Shown here: piece after piece, positions 43,550-51,598 of the stretch
Position numbering within the stretch: position 1 is the first letter of the stretch
How the letters are laid out: the number at the start of each line of letters is the position of its first letter
Assembly (NCBI GenBank): GCA_035556215.1
Contig: DATMFI010000039.1
Span: 23,057 to 87,056 of the forward strand
DNA length: 64,000 bases
Source of the DNA: Palsa-892 sp035556215
GTDB lineage: Bacteria; Pseudomonadota; Alphaproteobacteria; Rhizobiales; Xanthobacteraceae
Reading direction: 5' to 3'
Translations under genes and position numbers: made by a program
Notes under the pieces: model-generated
Told to the model about the DNA's origin: nothing
The model's database searches: none
What the model saw: the letters and a program-made list of their open reading frames with translations, nothing else

Positions 43550-44767
43550 ATGCTCTCTCGCCGTCTCGGCCTGCTGACGTTTGCCGCGGGCCTGTTTGCA
43601 TTTTCCAGCATCACGTTTGCCGCCGACACCATTAAGGTCGGCGTCACCGTCGCCCAGTCGCCCCCCGGCTCCGTCTCGCAAGGCACGCAGGTCAAGGACG
43701 GCGTCGAAGTCGCCGCCAAGATCATCAACGATGCCGGCGGCGTGGACGGCAAGAAGATCGAACTGATCGTCGAAGATACCCAGGGCATTCCGGAAAAAGC
43801 CCGCGCCGCGGTCGAAAAGCTGATCACCCGCGATCAGGTTGTCGCCATCGTCGGCGAGCATCAGAGCTCGGCGGCGCTTGCCGGCATCGAAGTCGCGCAT
43901 CGCTATCACGTGCCCTACATCAACACCAACGGCTGGTCCGACGTCATCCGCGAAAAGGGCTATCCGGAAGTCTTCAACCCCGGCAACTACAACAGCCGCG
44001 TCGCCATCGCCGTCGCCGACACCATGAAGTCGCTCGGCGCCAAGAACGTCGTCGCCTTCTGCGAAAACACCGACTACGGCGTCGGTCTCGCCAAGCTCAT
44101 CGGCGCCCAGATCGCCGAACGCACGCAAGGCATCAGCTACAAATACGAGACGCTCGATCGCGCCTCGAAGGATTACCTGCCGGCCATCCTGCCGCTCAAG
44201 GCCAATCCGCCGGATGTCATCGTTGAAATCCTGCTGCCGCCCGGCGCCTACATCCTGCTCAATCAGCTGAACGAGCAAGGCGTCGCGCCGACCGCGAAGA
44301 CGATGATCTATGACGCCTCCGGCATCGCCGATTATCCCGACTTCTGGCAGAACGTCGGCGATGCGGCGAAGAACATGCTGGTCTTCGGTCTCTATCACCC
44401 GAAGATGCCGATGCCTGAACTCGGCAAGAAAGTCGCTGCCGATTACACCGCGAAAGTGAAGGCCGATCCGAACCGCCTCCTGTTTCAGGCGGCGGACAGC
44501 CTGTTCCTCGTCGCCGAAGCAATCAAGGCGGCCAAGTCCACCAAGGCCGACGACATGATCAAGGCGCTCGAAGGCATGAAGTGGAGCGGCACGCGCGGCG
44601 AAGTCTCGTTCTCGAACGAGAAGTCGGGCTTCAAGTATCACCAGTGGCTGGATGTACCCTACGTCACCTTCCAGATCACGGCGGTGAAACAGCCGGTCGC
44701 CGACATGAAGCTCGTGCAGGATCCGGGCAAGGCGCTCGATCTCTCGCGCGTCGAGAAGACCAAGTAA
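43550..44767 (+). CDS. Branched-chain-type ABC importer, solute-binding protein
   Basis: A 405-residue periplasmic protein of the Leu/Ile/Val-binding (Peripla_BP_6) fold. The ATG at 43550 has AGGAGGA seven bases before it and leads into a signal peptide, RRLGLLTFAAGLFAFSSITF, cut before ADTIKVGVT. The domain shows the family's GAKNVVAFCENTDYGVGLAK and YDASGIADYPDFWQNVGDAA segments. The importer's cargo is probably an amide, urea derivative, nitrile or amino-acid-like molecule, judged from the flanking amidase, amidohydrolase and nitrilase. A strong stem-loop follows the stop. Confidence 0.9.
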   Translation: MLSRRLGLLTFAAGLFAFSSITFAADTIKVGVTVAQSPPGSVSQGTQVKDGVEVAAKIINDAGGVDGKKIELIVEDTQGIPEKARAAVEKLITRDQVVAIVGEHQSSAALAGIEVAHRYHVPYINTNGWSDVIREKGYPEVFNPGNYNSRVAIAVADTMKSLGAKNVVAFCENTDYGVGLAKLIGAQIAERTQGISYKYETLDRASKDYLPAILPLKANPPDVIVEILLPPGAYILLNQLNEQGVAPTAKTMIYDASGIADYPDFWQNVGDAAKNMLVFGLYHPKMPMPELGKKVAADYTAKVKADPNRLLFQAADSLFLVAEAIKAAKSTKADDMIKALEGMKWSGTRGEVSFSNEKSGFKYHQWLDVPYVTFQITAVKQPVADMKLVQDPGKALDLSRVEKTK

Positions 44768-44782
44768 ATAGTCGTCTGGCTT

Positions 44783-44813
44783 GCGGGGAGGCGCGCATGC
44801 CGTGCCTCCCCGC
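44783..44813 (+). promoter_or_regulatory. Intercistronic stem-loop after the binding-protein gene
   Basis: Perfect 10-base arms GCGGGGAGGC (44783-44792) and GCCTCCCCGC (44804-44813), extendable inward to 13 pairs with one G-T and a 5-base loop. No T-run follows. Such stems after the first importer gene stabilise the upstream message against 3' exonucleases or partly stop transcription, giving more binding protein than permease. It ends 19 bases before the livH-type start. Confidence 0.8.
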
Positions 44814-44832
44814 TCAGTATTCGCGGACCTGA

Positions 44833-45723
44833 ATGCTTACCCTCGATCTCCTCATCAACGGCCTCGTGATCGGCGTGTTTTACGCGCTGATGGCGATTGG
44901 CCTGTCGCTGATCTTTGGCATCCTGAAGGTCGTGAACTTCGCTCATGGCGAGTTCTACATGGTCGGCGCCTATGCCTACACGCTGCTGGCGCTGATGGCC
45001 GGCGTCTCGCCGTGGCTCGCCCTGCCCTTCGCGCTGATCGCCGGGCTGCTGCTCGGCCTTGTCGTCGAGCGGCTGCTGATGCGCCCGCTCTATAGCGGCT
45101 ATACCTCGTGGGGCGTGATGCGCGACGAATACGCGGTCATCGTCACCTTCGCGCTCTCCATTTTCCTCATCAACGTCGTCGATAAAGTTGTCGGCCCCTA
45201 TGCCTACAAGGGCCCGGCGCTGATCGACATTTCGCGCATCACCATCGGGCCAATCGCGATCTCCGGCCATCGGTTGATTGCCGCAATCGTCGCGATTGCC
45301 GTGATCGTCATTGTCGCGCTCATCATCCGCTACAGCTTCTGGGGCCGGCAGATTCAGGCCGTCTCGCAAAACCGCCTCGGCGCGTCGCTCGCCGGCATCG
45401 ACACAGCGAAGGCAAGCGCCATCGTCTTTTCGCTCGCGGGTGGGCTTGCCGCGATTTCCGGAGCGCTCCTCGCCAATATCTTCAACCCGACACCTGATGT
45501 TGGCGTGTTCCCGGCGATCAAGTCCTACGTTATCGTCGTGCTCGGCGGCATGGGCTCGGTGCCCGGCAGCATCATTGCCAGCATCATTCTCGGCGTTTTG
45601 GAGAGCTTCGGCGGCGTCTACATTTCCTATCAGTATCGCGACACCTTCGGGCTGTTCCTGCTCATCCTTTTCTTGCTGTTCCGGCCGCAAGGCCTGTTCG
45701 GCGAGAAAGCCAGAGAAGTGTAA
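44833..45723 (+). CDS. livH: Branched-chain-type ABC importer permease (LivH family)
   Basis: A 296-residue inner-membrane permease with about eight helices. It starts LLINGLVIGVFYALMAIGLS and has the family segment FGILKVVNFAHGEFYMVGAY; the cytoplasmic ATPase-contact loop is SQNRLGASLAGIDTAKASAI near residue 180. The name marks the family, not a proven leucine specificity. It pairs with the LivM-type permease encoded 12 bases downstream. Confidence 0.92.
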   Translation: MLTLDLLINGLVIGVFYALMAIGLSLIFGILKVVNFAHGEFYMVGAYAYTLLALMAGVSPWLALPFALIAGLLLGLVVERLLMRPLYSGYTSWGVMRDEYAVIVTFALSIFLINVVDKVVGPYAYKGPALIDISRITIGPIAISGHRLIAAIVAIAVIVIVALIIRYSFWGRQIQAVSQNRLGASLAGIDTAKASAIVFSLAGGLAAISGALLANIFNPTPDVGVFPAIKSYVIVVLGGMGSVPGSIIASIILGVLESFGGVYISYQYRDTFGLFLLILFLLFRPQGLFGEKAREV

Positions 45724-45735
45724 CGAGTAGTCCTG

Positions 45736-46710
45736 ATGGCTGCCACGCAACCCACCAATACCCGCCTTAAGGTCGAGTTCGCCGTTTCGCTCGTGCTGCT
45801 TGCCGCCGTGGCCGCGCTTCCCGCGGTCGTTACCAACGCCTACTGGCAGGGCGTCATCATCGTCTCGATGTATTTCGCGATGCTGTCGATCGCCTGGAAT
45901 TTGCTCGCCGGCGACACCGGGCAGTTTTCGCTGGCGCCCGCCACCTTCGGCATGCTCGGCGCCTACACCACCGGCCTTCTCTCATATTATTACGGCACGG
46001 GTGCCGCGATCGGCGTTCCGGCCGCGATCATCGTTTCGGGCGGCGTCGGCCTCCTGCTTGGCCGCATCGTGCTCCGTTTGCGCGGGCCATATCTTGCGCT
46101 CACGACGCTTTCCTTCGCCGAAATCATGCGGCTCGTGATCTCGAACTCGATTGATTTCACACGCGGCGACCTCGGCCTCAACGTGCCGGGCATCTTTCAG
46201 GGCCGCCTGCCCTATTACTATCTGTTCGTCATCGTGCTGCTCGTCACGCAGATCGGCCTGTTCTATCTGTTGCGCTCGCGCGCCGGGCTTTTCCTCCGCG
46301 CCATCCGCGACGACGAAATCGCCGCCGCGAGCCGCGGCGTGCGGATCGTTTACTGGAAGACCTTCGCATTCACGCTGAGCGCCGCGATCAGCGGACTTGC
46401 CGGCGCGCTCTACGGCCATTTCGCGCAATTCGTCAGCCCTGAGCTCGGCCTCATCTCGCAGACCGGCATCGTCATCAGCATGGTCGTGATCGGCGGTCTC
46501 GGCACGATGGTCGGCCCGCTCGCAGGCGCGCTGCTGGTGTATGTCGCCTCCGAATTCCTGCGCGATTCCGGCAACTGGCAGCTCGTCATTTTCTCGCTGC
46601 TGGTCATCGTTTTTGCGCGCTTCTTCCGTCAGGGCCTGTGGGGCATTCTGCTCTCGGCATTCGACCGTAAGCCTGCGCGGCCGGCATCGCCGGCAACGGC
46701 GACGGAGTAA
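45736..46710 (+). CDS. livM: Branched-chain-type ABC importer permease (LivM family)
   Basis: A 324-residue permease partner of the LivH-type protein. Typical segments are AMLSIAWNLLAGDTGQFSLA near residue 50, RLRGPYLALTTLSFAEIMRL, and the ATPase-contact loop RAIRDDEIAAASRGVRIVYW. The ATPase gene begins 3 bases after its stop, consistent with coupled translation. About nine hydrophobic segments are visible; the C-terminal ~20 residues are Pro/Ala/Arg-rich. Confidence 0.92.
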   Translation: MAATQPTNTRLKVEFAVSLVLLAAVAALPAVVTNAYWQGVIIVSMYFAMLSIAWNLLAGDTGQFSLAPATFGMLGAYTTGLLSYYYGTGAAIGVPAAIIVSGGVGLLLGRIVLRLRGPYLALTTLSFAEIMRLVISNSIDFTRGDLGLNVPGIFQGRLPYYYLFVIVLLVTQIGLFYLLRSRAGLFLRAIRDDEIAAASRGVRIVYWKTFAFTLSAAISGLAGALYGHFAQFVSPELGLISQTGIVISMVVIGGLGTMVGPLAGALLVYVASEFLRDSGNWQLVIFSLLVIVFARFFRQGLWGILLSAFDRKPARPASPATATE

Positions 46711-46713
46711 GTC

Positions 46714-47433
46714 ATGCCGTGCCTTGCCATCAAGAATGTCAGCAAAGCCTTCGGCGGCCTGAAGGCAATCGACAATGCGAGCTTCTCGATCGAAGCCGGG
46801 GAGCTCGTCGGCCTGATCGGCCCGAACGGTTCGGGCAAAACGACGCTTCTCAATATTCTGTCCGGCCATCTCTCCTGCGACTCCGGCTCGGTCGAACTCG
46901 ACGGCAAGCCGATCACGGGGCTGCGCCCCGAAGTGCTCGCCCGCCATGGCGTGCTGCGCATGTTCCAGCTCACGCGCTCGTTTCCGCGCATGAGCGCTTT
47001 CGATAACCTGATGGTCACCGGCTGCGCGCTCGGCCTTTCGCAAGGCGATGCCGAAAAGCGCGCGATGAAGCTGCTCGAAGACCTGAGCCTCACCCGCATC
47101 ATGGGCCTCGATGCCGGACAACTTTCGGGCGGCCAGATGAAGCTCCTTGAGTTTGGCTCCTGCTTCATGGTGCCGCCGCGCATTGCGCTGCTCGACGAGC
47201 CTTTCGCCGCCGTCCACCCGACGCTGAAGGAGATCATGAGCGGTTTCATTCGCAGCCGCCATGCCGAAGGGCAGACCTTCATCGTCGTCAGCCACGACAT
47301 GCCGGTCGTCGTCGAGCTTTGCCCGCGCAGCGTCTGCATGAATGCCGGTCGCGTCATCGCCGACGAAGCGACCCGCACGGTGCTGTCCGACAAGGTTGTG
47401 ATCGAGGCCTATCTCGGCGAGGCCGCGGCATGA
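46714..47433 (+). CDS. livG: Branched-chain-type ABC importer ATPase (LivG family)
   Basis: A 239-residue ATPase. Walker A is GPNGSGKTTLLN, Q-loop MFQLTRSFPRMSAF, signature LSGGQMKLLEFGSC and Walker B IALLDEPFAAVHP, then the H-loop VVSHDM. The LivG C-terminal stretch ending VLSDKVVIEAYLG is present. In Walker B the usual N-G-L/A-N-P after E-P reads AAVHP, a small change. Its stop overlaps the LivF-type start as ATGA (47430-47433). Confidence 0.92.
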   Translation: MPCLAIKNVSKAFGGLKAIDNASFSIEAGELVGLIGPNGSGKTTLLNILSGHLSCDSGSVELDGKPITGLRPEVLARHGVLRMFQLTRSFPRMSAFDNLMVTGCALGLSQGDAEKRAMKLLEDLSLTRIMGLDAGQLSGGQMKLLEFGSCFMVPPRIALLDEPFAAVHPTLKEIMSGFIRSRHAEGQTFIVVSHDMPVVVELCPRSVCMNAGRVIADEATRTVLSDKVVIEAYLGEAAA

Positions 47434-48173
47434 GCGCGCTTCTCACCCTCGAAAACGTCACCGCGGGCTACATCGAGGACATTCCGATCCTGCGCAACGT
47501 CAATGTCGAGATTGCCGAAGGCTCGATCACCGGCTTGATCGGCCTCAACGGCGCCGGCAAATCCACCATCATGAAGACGATCTGCGGCTTCCTCGCGCCA
47601 AGCGCGGGTGCGATCCGCTTCGACGGCGAAGATATCACCGGAATTCCCGCGCATCGGGTGATCGACAAGCGGATCTGCTACATCCCGCAGGAGTCGAGCC
47701 TCTTCACCTATATGAGCGTCGAGAACAATCTGATGCTCCCGCTCGAGCATCTCGCGCGCAAGAAAATCGGCCTCACCACCGCCGACCTCGCCGGCCGCCT
47801 CGAAAACTGCTTCGAGAAATTTCCGCTGTTGCGCGAGCGCAAGAACGCCAAGGCTGGCGATCTCTCCGGCGGCCAGCAGAAGATGCTCGAATTCGCCAAG
47901 GCCTATCTGCAGCAACCGCGCCTGTGCCTGATCGACGAGCCCAGCATCGGCCTTTCGCCCAAGATCGCCGAGGAGGTCTATCAGTGGATCAACCTCTTTG
48001 CGTCCGAAAAGATGGCGATCCTGCTCGTTGACCATAATGTGCGCCGTGTCGTGAAAATGTCGTCTTACATTTATGTGCTCTCCCTCGGAGAGATCACCGC
48101 GCGCGGCAAACCCGAGGATTTTGCTGGCGACCTGCACGAGCAGGTTAAGGCCTGGCTCGGCATTAACTTCTAG
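47430..48173 (+). CDS. livF: Branched-chain-type ABC importer ATPase (LivF family)
   Basis: The second ATPase, 247 residues: Walker A GLNGAGKSTIMKTI, signature LSGGQQKMLEFAKAYL, Walker B LCLIDEPSIGLSP and H-loop LLVDHNVRRVVKM. The ATG at 47430 is fixed by the 4-base overlap with the LivG gene and by the fold start SALLTLENVTAGY; the open frame before it is a shadow. It ends the importer genes; a terminator-like hairpin lies 52 bases downstream. Confidence 0.92.
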   Translation: MSALLTLENVTAGYIEDIPILRNVNVEIAEGSITGLIGLNGAGKSTIMKTICGFLAPSAGAIRFDGEDITGIPAHRVIDKRICYIPQESSLFTYMSVENNLMLPLEHLARKKIGLTTADLAGRLENCFEKFPLLRERKNAKAGDLSGGQQKMLEFAKAYLQQPRLCLIDEPSIGLSPKIAEEVYQWINLFASEKMAILLVDHNVRRVVKMSSYIYVLSLGEITARGKPEDFAGDLHEQVKAWLGINF

Positions 48174-48224
48174 CCGTGTAATTCCGCCCGGCGGCTTCCG
48201 CAGGCCTCGATTTCGGCCTAAAAA

Positions 48225-48258
48225 CAATGGCGACGGCAACCCGCCGCCACTGTTTTTT
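48225..48258 (+). terminator. Intrinsic terminator between the importer operon and the nitrilase gene
   Basis: A stem with arms 48225-48236 and 48241-48252 (ten of twelve positions paired, loop CAAC) is directly followed by six T's (48253-48258). It lies only 11 bases before the nitrilase ATG, and the nitrilase ribosome binding site (AGGTGAG) begins two bases after the T-run. It could end the importer transcript or act as a leaky attenuator for the nitrilase gene. Confidence 0.7.
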
Positions 48259-48269
48259 CAGGTGAGTTC

Positions 48270-49259
48270 ATGAGCTATCCGAAATTCAAGGCCTGCGCCG
48301 CCCACGTCTCTCCGATTTTCCTGAATGCGAAGGCCACGACCGACAAGGCCTGCGCCCTGATCGCGGAAGCCGCGCGCAACGGCGCCAAGCTCATCGCCTT
48401 CCCCGAATCCTACATCCCCGGCTTTCCGCTCTGGGCGGGCGTTCAGGCGCCCGTCAACAACCATGAGCATTTCAAGCGGCTTGTTGCCGAATCCATCATG
48501 ATCGATGGCCCCGAGGTGCAGCAGCTCCGCGATGCGGCGCGCGAAAATGCCATCGTCGTCTCAATGGGCTTCAGCGAAGCATCCCCCGCCTCGGTCGGCT
48601 GCATCTGGAATTCGAACGTTGTGATCGGCGCCGATGGCGCGATCCTCAATCATCACCGCAAGCTGATGCCGACCTTCTACGAGAAGCTCATCTGGGCGCC
48701 CGGTGACGGCGCCGGTCTGCGCGTCAGCGAGACGCCGATCGGCAAGATCGGCATGCTGATCTGCGGCGAGAATTCCAATCCGCTCGCGCGCTACTCCATG
48801 ATTGCGCAAGGCGAGCAGGTGCACATCTCTTCGTTTCCGCCGGTATGGCCGACACGGCCTTCGAACCAGCCCGGCCGCTACGATCTGGCGGGTGCGATCC
48901 GCATCCGCGCCGGCGCTCATTCGTTCGAAGGCAAGGTTTTCAATGTCGTGTCGTCGGCCTTCCTCGACAAATCGAACCTCGACGAACTGGCCTCGCTCGA
49001 CCGCAGCGCGCGGGAAATCCTCGAGCAGAGCCCGCAAGCCGTCTCGATGATCACCGCGCCGTCGGGCGAAGTGGTCAGCGACACGCTCTGCGAATCCGAG
49101 GGTTTGCTGTATCAGGAGATCGATATTTCCCAGTGCGTCGAGCCGAAGCAATTCCACGACGTCGCGGGCTACTACAATCGTTTCGACGTCTTCGATCTCA
49201 ACGTCAACCTGAAGCGCCTCTCGCCGATCTCATTCACGAGCGGCGATACTGCCGAATAG
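48270..49259 (+). CDS. Nitrilase-family carbon-nitrogen hydrolase
   Basis: A 329-residue nitrilase-superfamily enzyme with the full triad: Glu46 in LIAFPESYIPGFP, Lys131 in NHHRKLMPTFYEKL, Cys165 in GMLICGENSNPLAR. The C-G-E-N-x-N-P-L-A-R form and the length are those of true nitrilases (branch 1), which turn nitriles into acids plus ammonia; amidases of the superfamily differ at this loop. It follows the importer and amidase genes in the same direction, which supports a pathway for a nitrile or amide. A terminator-like hairpin sits just before its start. Confidence 0.88.
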   Translation: MSYPKFKACAAHVSPIFLNAKATTDKACALIAEAARNGAKLIAFPESYIPGFPLWAGVQAPVNNHEHFKRLVAESIMIDGPEVQQLRDAARENAIVVSMGFSEASPASVGCIWNSNVVIGADGAILNHHRKLMPTFYEKLIWAPGDGAGLRVSETPIGKIGMLICGENSNPLARYSMIAQGEQVHISSFPPVWPTRPSNQPGRYDLAGAIRIRAGAHSFEGKVFNVVSSAFLDKSNLDELASLDRSAREILEQSPQAVSMITAPSGEVVSDTLCESEGLLYQEIDISQCVEPKQFHDVAGYYNRFDVFDLNVNLKRLSPISFTSGDTAE

Positions 49260-49261
49260 AA

Positions 49262-49296
49262 GGTTGCCGGGAGAAGTCGATCCTCTCCCGGCAACC
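49262..49296. terminator. Stem-loop between convergent nitrilase and cytochrome genes
   Basis: Perfect 13-base arms GGTTGCCGGGAGA (49262-49274) and TCTCCCGGCAACC (49284-49296) with a 9-base loop, filling the gap between the two stops (49259 and 49304). Neither side has a good T-run, so it may act as a bidirectional but weak terminator or an RNA 3' end stabiliser. Confidence 0.7.
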
Positions 49297-49303
49297 CGCA
49301 TCC

Positions 49304-49873
49304 TCAGCGATAAAGCTCGAGCTCCGGCCGCGAGTCGGCGATGAACCCGTCCTTATTGGGCATTGCCACTTTCGGCAGGGTTTTGGCGTCCATCACATCG
49401 GTCGGCTTGATGATTTTTGCCTCCGACAGAATGTAAGCCACCACCGCATAGACGTCGTTGTCGCTCAATGAGCCGGGCGCGCTGAACGGCATTGCCCGTT
49501 TCACATAGTCGAACAACGTCGTCGAATAGGGCCAATAGCTCTCGACGGTTTTCACCGGCGTTTTGCTCGCGAGCGATCCGCGGCCGCCGATCAGCTTGTC
49601 GCCGCCGATGCCTTTCGCCGGATTGCCCTCAAGTTTCTCGCCGTGACAGGCCGCGCAACTCTCGGCGTAAATCCTGGCGCCGTCGGTACCCTTGCCGCTG
49701 CCCGGCGGCAAAGTGCGGCCATCGGGCTGGATCGAGAAATACCCGGCAAGCTCATCCTGCGTTACCGGCGATCCTAAGCCATAATGCGTCGAAGTCTCCT
49801 GCGCGGCGGCCGCCCCGATCATCATCACCGAAGCAAGCAGGCAGCCAGCGAGCGATAATTTACGCGTGGACAT
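49304..49873 (-). CDS. Monohaem cytochrome c, partner of the SoxC-type sulfite dehydrogenase
   Basis: A 189-residue periplasmic cytochrome with a signal peptide (KLSLAGCLLASVMMIGAAAA, cut near AQE) and one haem site, CAACH, near residue 78; MPFSAPGSL supplies the likely axial methionine. The segments ESYWPYSTTLFDYVKRAMPF and MDAKTLPKVAMPNKDGF resemble the N-terminal haem domain of SoxD, but the second haem domain of SoxD is absent. The ATG at 49873 gives the signal peptide and overlaps the dehydrogenase stop by 14 bases. It should take electrons from sulfite oxidation to the respiratory chain. Confidence 0.87.
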   Translation of the reverse strand: MSTRKLSLAGCLLASVMMIGAAAAQETSTHYGLGSPVTQDELAGYFSIQPDGRTLPPGSGKGTDGARIYAESCAACHGEKLEGNPAKGIGGDKLIGGRGSLASKTPVKTVESYWPYSTTLFDYVKRAMPFSAPGSLSDNDVYAVVAYILSEAKIIKPTDVMDAKTLPKVAMPNKDGFIADSRPELELYR

Positions 49874-51266
49874 TGGACACCTCCCCGGCGGCGCTGACGG
49901 CCCAGCTTTGAATCGCATTCAGATGATAGATCGAGCCGAACGGCCCGTTCGATCCGCGAATAGCGATCAGTTGCTTCAGCGTCGGCTGGATGTAGCCGGT
50001 CTCGTCAGTGCAGCGGCTTTGCAGAACCGCCGGCTTGCCGTCCCACATCCACGGATAGGTGAAGCGTACCGTGCAAATGGGATCCGCCACCGAATTGAGA
50101 TGCGCCGGTTGCCAGGTCTTGCCGCCGTCAACGGAGACATCGACCGACTGCACCCGGCCGCGTCCGCTCCAGGCCAGGCCGGAGATTTCGTAAAAGCCCG
50201 CCCCCGGCAGTTTCATTTCCCCTGACGGGAAAGTAATGACGGATTTCGCATCCATCTCGAGGCTGAACTGCCGCGCCTTCCCGTTACCGAGAAGATCGGT
50301 GTATTTGGAAGTTTCCTCGCGGGTCATGAAGGGCTTGTCGCTGACCTCGAGGCGGCGCAGCCACTTGATGTGCGTATTGCCTTCATAGCCCGGCAACACG
50401 AGGCGCAGCGGATAGCCCTGCTCGGGCCGGATCGCCTCGCCGTTCTGCCCGTAAACGATTAGCGCATCGCGCAGCATCTTTTCCATCGGAATACTGCGCG
50501 TCATCACCGCCGCATCGGCGCCTTCCGCGAGCACCCAGGCCGAACCGTCCTTGAGGCCGACTTCGCGGGCGATCGTCGAAAACTGCACGCCGGTCCATTC
50601 CGAGGTGCTGAGCAGGCCATGCGTGCCCTGTACCGTTTTCAGCGTCGGCTTGTTCCACTCGGTAAGGCCATTGCCCGAGCATTCGATGAAATATTTCCGC
50701 GTGACCGATGGAAACCGCTTGAGGTCGGCCATGGTGAATTTCTTCGCCGTGTTCACCATGCCATGCACGATCATCGTATGCTTCGACGGGTCGATCGTCG
50801 GAATGCCGCCATGATGCCGCTCGAAATGCAGGCCCGACGGCGTCAGATTGCCGATCGATTTATCGAGCGGTGTCATGCTCCATGAAGTGTATTCATTCGC
50901 GGTCGGAAACCGCCAGCGCGTTTCCGTCTCGAACTGAGAGCGTGAGCCATAGCCGCCATCGGCGGCAACAGCACGGCCTTGCTCTTTCGTGGGATCGGCC
51001 GGAACATCGAAATGAACCGCGCCCGCAGGCGCCTTTTTCTCCTGCGCCTGCGCCAGTGAAACCGCTCCCAGCGTGCTCGCCAGCGAACCGGCAGCAAAAA
51101 GGAACCTGCGCCGGCTGGCGAGGTTCCCGCGGGGAAACATTCCTTCCTTGCAATCGCAATCTTCTTCGGTGGCTCGTTCCGCAAGATGCCGCTTTTCCGC
51201 GGCGATCATTGCATCGGCCATTCTTCTCGCTTTTTCGTCGTAGTGAACGTTCTCTCCGTTTGCCAT
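49860..51266 (-). CDS. soxC: SoxC-type molybdenum sulfite dehydrogenase, Tat-exported
   Basis: A 468-residue periplasmic sulfite-oxidase-family enzyme that oxidises sulfite (or Sox-bound sulfur) to sulfate. The twin-arginine motif SRRRFLFAAG is at 51-60, the molybdenum thiolate Cys196 in RKYFIECSGNG, and the C-terminal dimerisation domain has DVSVDGGKTWQPAHL and CTVRFTYPWMWDG. The 50 residues before the Tat motif are unusually long; a second start at 51140 (MFPRGNLASRR) would give an ordinary Tat signal, but the ATG at 51266 has AAGGGAG eight bases upstream. No soxAXYZB genes are near, so it probably oxidises free sulfite, here likely from sulfonate cleavage. Confidence 0.85.
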   Translation of the reverse strand: MANGENVHYDEKARRMADAMIAAEKRHLAERATEEDCDCKEGMFPRGNLASRRRFLFAAGSLASTLGAVSLAQAQEKKAPAGAVHFDVPADPTKEQGRAVAADGGYGSRSQFETETRWRFPTANEYTSWSMTPLDKSIGNLTPSGLHFERHHGGIPTIDPSKHTMIVHGMVNTAKKFTMADLKRFPSVTRKYFIECSGNGLTEWNKPTLKTVQGTHGLLSTSEWTGVQFSTIAREVGLKDGSAWVLAEGADAAVMTRSIPMEKMLRDALIVYGQNGEAIRPEQGYPLRLVLPGYEGNTHIKWLRRLEVSDKPFMTREETSKYTDLLGNGKARQFSLEMDAKSVITFPSGEMKLPGAGFYEISGLAWSGRGRVQSVDVSVDGGKTWQPAHLNSVADPICTVRFTYPWMWDGKPAVLQSRCTDETGYIQPTLKQLIAIRGSNGPFGSIYHLNAIQSWAVSAAGEVSNVHA

Positions 51267-51280
51267 GAGCGTTCTCCCTT

Positions 51281-51297
51281 GAACCGCATATCGGTTC
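51281..51297 (-). promoter_or_regulatory. Palindrome next to the soxC ribosome binding site
   Basis: A perfect inverted repeat GAACCG-N5-CGGTTC (arms 51281-51286 and 51292-51297) directly upstream of AAGGGAG and 15 bases before the soxC ATG. It may be an operator for a dimeric repressor or an RNA hairpin affecting translation. Confidence 0.5.
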
Positions 51298-51539
51298 GAT
51301 GCCGCGCTTTCCCGCGCGGCAATTGGCTCAAGGCTAACGTGACTGGAACAGAAAGCTCTCTGATCTCCTCTATCGAATCATTGGCGCCGCCTTGCATGCC
51401 AGGGCGCGCGCCGGATACCGCACGATATCCTGAGACGATTGCGATTTGTTTCGATCAGATAATTTCACCGCCAATAATCGACGGCGCGAAAAATACGAAA
51501 CGGGCTTTTGCAACGAACAATAGCAAAGCAAAGGTAGAA

Positions 51540-51578
51540 GGAGCGCCTGCTTAGAGGGGATGGGGTGGCAGGCGCTCC
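51540..51578 (-). terminator. Hairpin downstream of the panB-like gene
   Basis: Perfect 11-base arms GGAGCGCCTGC (51540-51550) and GCAGGCGCTCC (51568-51578) with a 17-base loop, beginning 20 bases after the panB-like stop on the minus strand and followed by a pyrimidine-rich but not pure T stretch. Probable transcript end of the tauE-gcvT-panB-like operon. Confidence 0.6.
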
Positions 51579-51598
51579 GAGATGGCGCAGGAGGGAAC

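Larger units (their letters stand above)
51267..51598. other. Gene-free stretch between panB-like stop and soxC start
   Basis: These 332 bases should hold the end of the panB-like transcript and the soxC promoter, both on the minus strand. Seen in it: the panB-like hairpin (51540-51578), an inverted repeat next to the soxC ribosome binding site (51281-51297), and a 7-base stem GCCGCGC/GCGCGGC (51301-51307, 51314-51320). The middle part (51430-51540) is comparatively A+T-rich. No frame with a credible ribosome binding site was found. Confidence 0.6.

Noticed and set aside
45982..47295. 437-codon minus-strand frame over livM/livG
   Set aside because: Antisense to two well-defined importer genes; translation is low in hydrophobics and has no recognisable domain.
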